DNA of 56,798 bases from Phycisphaerales bacterium (GTDB taxonomy: Bacteria; Planctomycetota; Phycisphaerae; UBA1845), in NCBI GenBank assembly GCA_020353195.1, contig CP070691.1, forward strand, positions 1,521,212 through 1,578,009. Reading direction: 5' to 3'. Positions 36,301-42,959 of this stretch are shown here, in pieces (positions within the stretch are counted from its first letter, which is position 1; the number at the start of each line of letters is the position of its first letter). Made by a program: the position numbers and the translations under genes. Under the pieces are notes generated by a model, which ran no database searches, had not been told where the DNA came from, and saw only the letters and a program-made list of their open reading frames with translations.

Positions 36301-36681
36301 GTGAAGGTTCGCGCTTCCCAGCGGGACGCCGTCCGTGTTGGCTTCCCACCGCGGGGTTCCGTCAGGCGCCACCGATACGATGCGGGGGTCCGGCCACTGG
36401 GTCTTCCAGTACAGGTTCCCGTCCTCGTCGAAGCTGATGCCGCTGTCTGAATTCGGCTGGTCCCAGCCCAACGGCTGGACGTCGAGTTCGAACGAGAACT
36501 GCGGATTCGTTCCCAGTAGGTACTCCCAATCCGGATAGGCGGTCCTGTCGACCGAAGCCGTCCCGTGCAGGTTGCCGTGGATGGTTCCCCACGGAGCGGC
36601 CACCTCATCTCCCACTGCCGCCGGGGCGCACCATATCACCACCGACAAGCAGCCCACCATTGCATACCACCTTCTGTTCAT
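33349..36681 (-). CDS. Secreted propeller exoprotein with dockerin-like tail, paralogue
   Basis: A 1110-residue exported protein with the same plan as the gene at 25026: signal peptide (MNRRWYAMVGCLSVVIWCAP), PQQ-like propeller (DEDGNLYWKTQWPDPRIVSV, TPVVGDGGAAGRVYGIG, GYYDVGMLDFNGTDVIAGGF), concanavalin-like segment (DVGGFEAYSLGPIVG), the shared 200-residue module ending in RMRFYGTDW (about 923), an Ig-like domain, and a tail GDADGDHDCDLADFAEYQQC (about 1050). The second EF-hand is degenerate (AIDAGDIPAF). The ATG at 36681 has AAGGAGGAAATCGGA in front. It lacks the DCNxNGVPD linkers of its paralogue. Role probably surface or polymer binding. Confidence 0.85.
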   Translation of the reverse strand: MNRRWYAMVGCLSVVIWCAPAAVGDEVAAPWGTIHGNLHGTASVDRTAYPDWEYLLGTNPQFSFELDVQPLGWDQPNSDSGISFDEDGNLYWKTQWPDPRIVSVAPDGTPRWEANTDGVPLGSANLHILGVPNGDSATPVVGDGGAAGRVYGIGQDTLGNGIAAAYRKSDGMIQWATILPGSNFVGQPYKLTPVLFEGKLWVVGSPNAAFQAEVYELDSASGAIITQTTIGTTNAVWDPTGGQMTLVKDAFGVGQHGLYFNIGHPTNECYGIRIVPGSGAFDAWSDFAGMIAGPGWGHVRSHMIYSATTGLLYTHTWDDFGGTLSVFHPVTGWVTDYLGLTGHGYYDVGMLDFNGTDVIAGGFDGTIARYHDAGGGSITNGIYATTGWFGESRVFGGLFQDNSNNSIYLTGTNSRTDLGPSYTARVIAVDVTNGTLLNSCAALDDAPIYLDNLTITTNGTTAFDVGGFEAYSLGPIVGQSNPAGLGTVAATWQLVLRNGASSSNIIDSTTIPVLGTGHGKVLAIDAAGGCGFSGSFESIQAVFDHILNQEGIANSNGTIVLQWDQYRPDLGDDVGYSDYEAPTGYWDDSWWAAQPESVGTATAKKDGVENVPIAAGQWQTLTYTFDLTAKTITVSNGVDTSAPATLVYHLPDGTSDAVFAGFQMEISGTPGTENPAIKTTPLFEYDTGIDANNAFTTVAGPTLGPKQPDGIQRAYYFEYPLPHKLVAIQNNFPPEILAWTSTADHGVPIDLIDIPMDTQINIGRTTAQSPSGDAIYDPYSVPPDTLEFRSDEPEGYLRHWLDGGGAGSWWYNFVDYYLAGQANDYIDVTRPGTTFEFETRFFQDPVTNPHPYSDAPVFVRLYTYEDDGTGTYPNYAGNRDYSIVYATQLPWGDPPYPTWTRVVIDVATGTDTGAFDPTRVNRMRFYGTDWDATGDDFVDFKNMKIVEHPLQGRITLSPTAVGPAATSEPRLLAETVLEIEFSEDVIAPPGSVVITGPGGPHTPPLSVDGRFVTATLSPALADGTYTATVTGVTDVTGLGLVGDDNCEFVIRVGDADGDHDCDLADFAEYQQCAGPYDGGPCTRSDFLPSFAIDAGDIPAFVPALEAGGPM

Positions 36682-37020
36682 TCCGATTTCCTCCTTCTGT
36701 TGAGGTACAAGACGATTAAATTCAACACGCGACGAATCCCGCAACGCGGGAAGCAAAATCCATTTGATAACAACAGTCGGGGGAATCAGTGGTGGAGCCT
36801 CCTTCCGCCCCCGCCTGTCCGCCTCAGTTCGGCCTCTGACTCAAGTCCCACCCCTTCCGTTTCCACGCCGACGCGCTTGGCTTCCTTGGCGGACGGGACA
36901 TCGGGCGGGCCCACTCCGAGCGCGGACAATCATCGCCTCACGCCCGCTTGCCGCACCCCTGCCTGGATGAAGCCCCGGCAGAGGTACCGTCTGGCATCGG
37001 TCATGACTGCCTAATAAGTA
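36682..37020 (-). other. Long leader of the 33349-36681 gene
   Basis: About 330 bases of probable 5' untranslated RNA between the promoter at 37021-37050 and the ATG at 36681. It includes a hairpin (CCCCTGCC 36957-36964 with GGCAGAGG 36977-36984) that pairs fully with one G-U in the minus-strand RNA. No known riboswitch was recognised. Confidence 0.4.
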
Positions 37021-37050
37021 ATTGTACCCATATGTGCCCTTGCGATGCAA
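37021..37050 (-). promoter_or_regulatory. Promoter candidate for the 33349-36681 gene
   Basis: Minus strand: TTGCAT (37050-37045), 18-base spacer, TACAAT (37026-37021). It lies in the 871-base divergent gap with the beta-helix gene at 37553. The rest of the gap (37051-37552) has only frames I regard as non-coding. Confidence 0.5.
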
Positions 37051-37552
37051 CAGGTACGGCGCGGCAAACGCGAATGAAGCGCCCAAACTTCCTAGCTCCC
37101 CTCCACGCGCGCCGCTTGCAGACATGCGCTCGAAACTACCGCCATGTTGCCGTTGCCGGGGCACCCGATCGGCATGCCCGGGGTCCGCGACAGCTGCCAG
37201 GGAGCCTGTCGGTCGCTTACCCCGTCTCAGTCGACGGCACGCCGCGTAACATCATGTCAGCACAGGTATTGTGTGGTCCGGCGTCCCGGCCGAGGGTTGC
37301 GCGGGCGGCAACGCGCCGAGCTCCAGCCGTTCTCCGTGGCCGGCAGCGGGCACCCCTGGGGTCGGCAAGCGCCCGCGGGGTTATCCCGGCTTGGCGGGGC
37401 CGGGTTGTGCCGTGGCGCGAACACCGTAGACTCGGGCCGCCGGGCGCGGGCCAACGCCCCGGTCCCGGTGGGACCGCGTCGGCGAAGGGCCGGGGCGGCT
37501 GGCTTGGCTTCCTGGTGTCTGGCTTCGGTAAGTTCTCAGGAGACGGATCGCA

Positions 37553-39724
37553 ATGACAAAGCTCATCGCCTGTTTGGCAACGGTCACGGTGGTGGCAGGG
37601 GCCGCCGGTTCAGCGTGCGCGGAAGATATCGCTCTGGACCGAGACGACATGGACATCACGAAAGACGCGCGAATCCAGGCGGGTGCGTACCGCATCCGCG
37701 ACGGCCAGGACGACGGGGCCGTCCGGATCACCGGTGACGGCATCACGGTCGACTTCCAGGGTGCCGAGTTGGTCGGTTGTTCGCCGGACCAGCTCCCGGA
37801 TTCCTACGCCGGCAAGGGGATCGTGATCCGGGGCAAGGACGTCACGGTTAGAAACGCCAAGGTCCGCGGATACAAGGTCGGGATCCACGCCCACAACTGT
37901 CCGGGGCTGGTCATCGAGGACGTGGACGTTTCGGGCAACTTTCAGCAGCACCTGCGGTCCACTCCGGAGGCCGAAGATGGCGCCGACTGGCTGTGGCCGC
38001 ACAGGAACGACAACAACGAATGGATGACCCACTATGGGGCCGGTCTGTGCGTCGAGGACTCGGACCGGGTCACGATCCGCCGGGTCCGGGCGCGCAACGG
38101 CCAGAACGGCATCATCATGGACCGGGTCAGCGAGTCGAGGGTGTATGACAATGACTGTTCGTTCCTGTCGGGCTGGGGCCTGGCCATGTGGCGGTCGAGC
38201 CGCAACGTCATCACGCGTAACGCGTTCGATTTCTGCGTCCGCGGGTACAGCCACGGCGTGTACAACCGCGGTCAGGACTCGGCGGGTATCCTGTTCTTCG
38301 AGCAGTGCACCGAGAACGTCATCGCGGAGAACTCGGCGACGCACGGCGGCGACGGCATCTTCGGCTTCGCGGGGCGCGAGGCGCTGGGTGAGGAACCGGC
38401 TCCGACCGAGGACTTCGACTACAAGCGTCGCGGCTGCAACGACAACCTGCTGATCAACAACGATTTTTCGTACGCCCCCGCGCACGGCATCGAGATGACG
38501 TTCAGCTTCGGCAACCGGTTCATCGCCAATCGCCTGGTGGGCAACGCGATCTGCGGGGTGTGGGGTGGGTACTCGCAGGAGACGCTGATCGCGGGCAACC
38601 GGTTCGAAGGCAACGGCGAGGGCGCCTACGGCCTGGAGCGGGGCGGCGTGAACATCGAGCACGGGGCCGGCAACCGGATCATCGACAACACGTTCAAGGA
38701 CAACAAGTGCGGCGTGCACCTGTGGTGGGACGACGACATCGATCTGCTGGCGAGGCCGTGGGCGAAGGCGAACCATAAAGGCTCGACGGACAACACGGTC
38801 GCGGCGAACACGTTCGACGGCGATTTGGTCGCCTTGCAGCTTCGCGAATCGAAGAACACGCTGTTCGTCGGCAACAGGCTCGTCGGCGTCGGCAAGGAGA
38901 TCGACGCGACGCCGGGGTCGGAGCCCAAGACCACGGGTGACGATCCGGGGCCGCAGAAGGCGCCGGCGTATCCGGTATACGGCGAGAGCCGGCCCGTCGG
39001 GGCCCGCAAGCACCTGTACGGGCGCCATAACATCATCATCACGGAATGGGGCCCGTACGACTTCAGCAAGGTCATGGTGTTTCCGCGCACGGCGTACGGG
39101 GGGGATCAGACGAGCCTCTACGTGCTGGGGCCGCCGGGCACGTTCGAGGTGAAGAATGTCACCGGCCGCGTGGACGTGTCGCCGACGAAGGGCGATCTGC
39201 CCGGGCGCATCAAGGTGAAGGCTCCGGGCCTGGGGTTCCATCCGTTTGCCGTCCAGATCGAAGCGGGCGGGAAGCGCACGGGCGCCATGGGCAGCCTGTT
39301 GTGGGCTGAGTGGGACGTCGCGTTCTTCAAATGGGATGCCGGGACCGAAGATCCTCGCGAACACGCGGACAAGTGGGCGGCGATCATTGCCTCAGCGCCG
39401 CTCGAGCGGCGCACGCTGCCGGCTGTTGACTTCAAATGGGGCGGCGGTGCGCCGAGCGACAAGGTGCCGGGCGATCATTTCGGCACGGTAGCGACGACGA
39501 CGGTGGACCTGCCCGCAGGCGAATACAAGATCTGGACCGTATCCGACGACGGCATCCGCGTGTGGGTCGACCGGAATCTGGTGATCGACGACTGGACGCA
39601 CCACCCGCCGAAGGAGAACAGCGCCGTGGTTCCGCTGAAGGCGGGCCCGCACGAGTTTCGCGTAGAGCATTTCGAGATCACCGGCCTGTCCCAGCTTCAG
39701 GTCCGGATCGAACCCGTGCCGTGA
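37553..39724 (+). CDS. Secreted right-handed beta-helix protein with PA14-like tail
   Basis: A 723-residue exported protein. After a signal peptide (MTKLIACLATVTVVAGAAGS) residues about 40-420 form a NosD-like parallel beta-helix with repeated turns such as GKGIVIRGKDVTVRNAKVRG, NGQNGIIMDRVSES and GIEMTFSFGNRFIANRLVGN. A linker with a beta-sandwich look (PVYGESRPVGARKHLYGRHN) leads to a PA14-like domain at about 610-722 (VDLPAGEYKIWTVSDDGIRV, VDRNLVIDDWTHH). Beta-helix proteins of this type are often polysaccharide lyases or epimerases; no catalytic residues are assigned. AGGAGA precedes the ATG. It is distantly similar to the N-terminal part of the 53106 gene product. Confidence 0.87.
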   Translation: MTKLIACLATVTVVAGAAGSACAEDIALDRDDMDITKDARIQAGAYRIRDGQDDGAVRITGDGITVDFQGAELVGCSPDQLPDSYAGKGIVIRGKDVTVRNAKVRGYKVGIHAHNCPGLVIEDVDVSGNFQQHLRSTPEAEDGADWLWPHRNDNNEWMTHYGAGLCVEDSDRVTIRRVRARNGQNGIIMDRVSESRVYDNDCSFLSGWGLAMWRSSRNVITRNAFDFCVRGYSHGVYNRGQDSAGILFFEQCTENVIAENSATHGGDGIFGFAGREALGEEPAPTEDFDYKRRGCNDNLLINNDFSYAPAHGIEMTFSFGNRFIANRLVGNAICGVWGGYSQETLIAGNRFEGNGEGAYGLERGGVNIEHGAGNRIIDNTFKDNKCGVHLWWDDDIDLLARPWAKANHKGSTDNTVAANTFDGDLVALQLRESKNTLFVGNRLVGVGKEIDATPGSEPKTTGDDPGPQKAPAYPVYGESRPVGARKHLYGRHNIIITEWGPYDFSKVMVFPRTAYGGDQTSLYVLGPPGTFEVKNVTGRVDVSPTKGDLPGRIKVKAPGLGFHPFAVQIEAGGKRTGAMGSLLWAEWDVAFFKWDAGTEDPREHADKWAAIIASAPLERRTLPAVDFKWGGGAPSDKVPGDHFGTVATTTVDLPAGEYKIWTVSDDGIRVWVDRNLVIDDWTHHPPKENSAVVPLKAGPHEFRVEHFEITGLSQLQVRIEPVP

Positions 39725-39849
39725 CGCGGTGACGAGAGTGGCCGGGGGACCGAGTTGGCCGGCGATTCAGCAGGCCGCCCGTCGACCGAGGGGCTGCCGA
39801 ACACGTTGTCCATCGCGGGCGGACTCACTGCCGCCGGCGGATTGTCTCT

Positions 39850-42800
39850 TCAATCACACTGTTGCAGGGGTTCGGTCGGGCCTGTGATCCCGGACGCGAA
39901 CTGTGCGTAGTCGGCGGCGTCCACGTCGCAGTCGCCGTCCCAGTCGAACGCCTCGCATCCGGCGGGTGCGCACGTCCCCTGACCCGAGTAGCACGCCTGG
40001 AACATCACAAAGTCGGCGAGGTCAATATGGGAGTCGTAGTTGCCGTCGCCGTGGCAGTAGGGCTGCGGGTCGAAGCTGAGGCCGTCGACCCACATGATGA
40101 ACCCGGAGTCCCACGTGTCGGCGTGGATCTCGATGTAGTGGATGTCGGCGAGGCTCGGTGAGCCGTTGGTCGTTCGGCCCCACCCGTAGGTGGGGGGCGA
40201 CGGAGCGTTCAGCGGGATGGAATAGCTTTGCCAGACGCCGCGTGTCTCGTTGAGCTTATTCGTGGGTTCGGTGCCGGAGTAGTACTGGTATTGGAAGTAG
40301 TTGTTGTCGGCGTCCATGAGGCGGATCCACGGGCTGCCGCTCTGGAAGCCGAGGTTCGGGTTCTCGGTCCGCAGGTGGATGTTGAGGTAATCCGACCCCG
40401 ACACGTCCCACCGGGCGGTGACGGTGGCGGGATATCGGATGGACGTGTCGAACCCTCCATCGGTGACGAACTTGATCGATCCCTCGCCGACGGGGTGCAT
40501 ACCGGGCGACGTGTCATCTTCAACGTACGTGTTCTGCGGATCGGAGCCCTGCGCCCAGGCGATCCAGTCATAGGCGTTGAGTTCGGTCATGTCGGGCGGG
40601 GGGACGAACTGCAGCGGGCCGCCCACCGCAACCTGTCGCTCGAAGACAGCCACGCCGGTCTGCCCCTGCCAGTAGGCGACGTTGACTTCGGTGATGTCGA
40701 GCCAGGCATAGTCCACGCCGCCGTCCTTTTCGATGCGGAAGTGCAGCAGGCCGTTGTCGGCGACGACGGCGATGTATCCGAAGGGGTTAGGCCGCAGCGT
40801 ATCGCCGGCATACGTTGTGGGCGCGAGATTCGTGTCGATGGGCACGTTGGGCAGGTCCCACTCGCCGTTGACGTCGGTGATGCCCTGGGCCTTGATCTGG
40901 GTCGTGATGACCTCGCCCAGGCCGGACCGCGCCACCTTCTGATACATCTTCACGGTGGCGTCCCGGAGTGGCTGTCCGTCAATACCGATGAACCGCATTC
41001 GGACGGTGTCGGGGGTGCAGTACATGTACTGCCCGTAGTACCCGTGGGCGACGTCGTACCAGTGGTTCATCGCCAGGGCCGAATGGGCCGAGAAGAAGTC
41101 GCTGCACCCGTGCATCAGGCAGGGCACAGCCGAGTACGCGATCCCGCTCACCTGATTGGCCGCGCCGCTCATGTCGAGGCGGTAGATGTCGACCAGTCCC
41201 AGCTGGTGTCCCTTCTCGTGCAGCAGGCCGTAGTCGATGTCCACGTCCGCATGGTAGTAGCCGGACCCCGAGCGGAGGCTGCCGCCTCCGGCGTAGTATC
41301 GGAACGGGAAAACGGCGAAGTCAATGGTGTCGATGCTCGGGTCCGGGTCGTGATCGTGCAGGACCTCCAGTTTGTCGAAGCGGATCCGTTTGTCGCTGCC
41401 GGCGTCGGCGAACATGCGGTTCATCTCGGCCATGTGCAGGTGCAGCCAGTGAATGAAATCATCGGTCGTCGCCTGGGGATAGCTCGGGGTCTCCTCGCGG
41501 TGGTTCTCTTCGTAGGTGCGGTCGACGTAACTCAGGAACGGAACGGCGTTGGTGTTGTCGGTCAGGGCGTTGTTGTCGGCTTTGTCGTCGGCGGTGTCGA
41601 TGGTGAAGCTGATGTCGTGCGACAGGGCGTCCCACGTGCGGGTGACCGACGTCGAAGCCGCATCGCCGGGGGCCAGCGGTCCCGGGATCGTGGGCGTCGC
41701 GATGACCCCGTCATCGTATCGCCACGTGCCGTTGATCGGCCCGGTGATGGTGGTGGTTCCGCGATTCCGGATATGGGCGGTGTAGGTCACGGTATCACCG
41801 AGGTCGGGGAAGCGCTGGGTGGCTCCCGTCTGCCCCTGTCCCAGGCCGGTGGCGGCGCTGAACCAATACGGCCCGAAGCCGCTGGGCTCTGTGATCTCGT
41901 AATACGTGTAGATCGGCGCGTAGCGCGGATATCGCGGCGTGCGTTCGATATAGAGCACGTGCAGGTCGGTCTCGTGCCGCGGGGTGCGCGGACCGACTGA
42001 TTCGACACTCGTCTCCTCGCCGCCTCCGGTGCTCACGACGGTGACGGCGTAGTAGTAGCTCGTGCCGTTGACGGCGGTGGTGTCGTCGTAGGCGGTCGCG
42101 CCGGGATCGGGAATCGTGTCGATCGGCGTCAAGCCCGCCACCGATGTGAACGGGATCGTCCGGCGGTAGACGGCGAAGTGGTCGAAGCCCGCGGTCAGCG
42201 TGTAGGGCAGCCATTCCAGCGCCACCTTGCCGTCACCCGCGACGGCCATCAGCCCGTCCGGAAGCGGCGGGGTCGTGTCGAAGGTCAGACCGTCGAACCA
42301 GAGCGTGAAACCGGCTTCCCAGGTGTCGGCGTGGATCTCGATGTAGTTGATGTCGGCCACTCCGTTCGAGCCCACTTCGCTGCGCTGCCAGAACGAGTCG
42401 CCGGCCAGCGGGATGTCGATCTCGAGCCAGTTGTTCCTGGCGTCGTTGAGCACGTCGTAGGGTGGTTTGTATTCCCAGTAGTCGCTCGTGGTCGTGCCCA
42501 CGCGGACCCACGGCGAGTAACTTTGGAACCCGAGGTTCTCGTTGATGGCGTAGACCCAGAAGCGGATCCGCGCGACGTCGGTGAAGTCCCAGTGTGCGTT
42601 GCGGGCGACGGGGGTCCACAGCCACGTGTCGAAACCGCCGGTGGTCTCATACTTCAGCGAGTAGCTCCCGACCCTGACGCGCGACGTGTCATCGGTGATC
42701 GTCGAGCTGCCGCCGACGGTCAGGTCCCAGTCCCAACCGCTGGCGGAGTTTTCGGTCAAGGCGTCGGGGCCGGGCGGGTCCGCCGCCGGCGCGGGCTTCG

Positions 42801-42870
42801 GGCCGACGCCCACCGCGCACGTCAGCAAGACGACACAAAGGGGATAACGATTGACAGCGGCGTTGCTCAT
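39850..42870 (-). CDS. Secreted zinc metallopeptidase-like protein with CBM and dockerin-like domains
   Basis: A 1006-residue exported protein. After the signal peptide (to about residue 29) there is a GFQ-type beta-sandwich (about 45-205: IRFWVYAINENLGFQSYSPW, YIEIHADTW, LWFDGLTFD), an FnIII-like domain (about 210-300), and a peptidase-like region with LLHEKGHQLGLVD. His551, Glu552 and His555 fit HExxH and Asp561 fits the HExxHxxGxxD zinc pattern of snapalysin-type metzincins. A second copy of the beta-sandwich lies at about 800-940 (NLGFQSGSPWIRL, WVDGLSFD), then paired EF-hands (SHIDLADFVMFQAC, DWDGDCDVDAADY). Peptidase activity is inferred. It follows the related gene at 42960 by 89 bases. 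Confidence 0.85.
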   Translation of the reverse strand: MSNAAVNRYPLCVVLLTCAVGVGPKPAPAADPPGPDALTENSASGWDWDLTVGGSSTITDDTSRVRVGSYSLKYETTGGFDTWLWTPVARNAHWDFTDVARIRFWVYAINENLGFQSYSPWVRVGTTTSDYWEYKPPYDVLNDARNNWLEIDIPLAGDSFWQRSEVGSNGVADINYIEIHADTWEAGFTLWFDGLTFDTTPPLPDGLMAVAGDGKVALEWLPYTLTAGFDHFAVYRRTIPFTSVAGLTPIDTIPDPGATAYDDTTAVNGTSYYYAVTVVSTGGGEETSVESVGPRTPRHETDLHVLYIERTPRYPRYAPIYTYYEITEPSGFGPYWFSAATGLGQGQTGATQRFPDLGDTVTYTAHIRNRGTTTITGPINGTWRYDDGVIATPTIPGPLAPGDAASTSVTRTWDALSHDISFTIDTADDKADNNALTDNTNAVPFLSYVDRTYEENHREETPSYPQATTDDFIHWLHLHMAEMNRMFADAGSDKRIRFDKLEVLHDHDPDPSIDTIDFAVFPFRYYAGGGSLRSGSGYYHADVDIDYGLLHEKGHQLGLVDIYRLDMSGAANQVSGIAYSAVPCLMHGCSDFFSAHSALAMNHWYDVAHGYYGQYMYCTPDTVRMRFIGIDGQPLRDATVKMYQKVARSGLGEVITTQIKAQGITDVNGEWDLPNVPIDTNLAPTTYAGDTLRPNPFGYIAVVADNGLLHFRIEKDGGVDYAWLDITEVNVAYWQGQTGVAVFERQVAVGGPLQFVPPPDMTELNAYDWIAWAQGSDPQNTYVEDDTSPGMHPVGEGSIKFVTDGGFDTSIRYPATVTARWDVSGSDYLNIHLRTENPNLGFQSGSPWIRLMDADNNYFQYQYYSGTEPTNKLNETRGVWQSYSIPLNAPSPPTYGWGRTTNGSPSLADIHYIEIHADTWDSGFIMWVDGLSFDPQPYCHGDGNYDSHIDLADFVMFQACYSGQGTCAPAGCEAFDWDGDCDVDAADYAQFASGITGPTEPLQQCD

Positions 42871-42890
42871 ACGATCATTTCCTCTCCAAA

Positions 42891-42934
42891 GTCAGACAAT
42901 CGAGTCAGACAAGACGATCGAGTCAGGCAATCGA
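42891..42934. repeat. Three short direct repeats of GTCAGRCAATCGA
   Basis: Copies at 42891-42903, 42904-42921 (with a 5-base insertion) and 42922-42934, in the gap between the two metallopeptidase-like genes, just upstream of the downstream gene's ribosome site. They could be slippage products or a protein-binding array. Confidence 0.6.
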
Positions 42935-42959
42935 ACGGCCGGCGGGCCTTGTTCCGGGG

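Noticed and set aside
25026..36681. Cellulosome-type cohesin/dockerin locus
   Set aside because: EF-hand tails are present but no cohesin domain or scaffoldin is encoded in the window.
36948..37737. Plus-strand frames in the gap before the beta-helix gene
   Set aside because: Arg/Pro/Gly-rich, no start signals, and they overlap the real gene in another frame.
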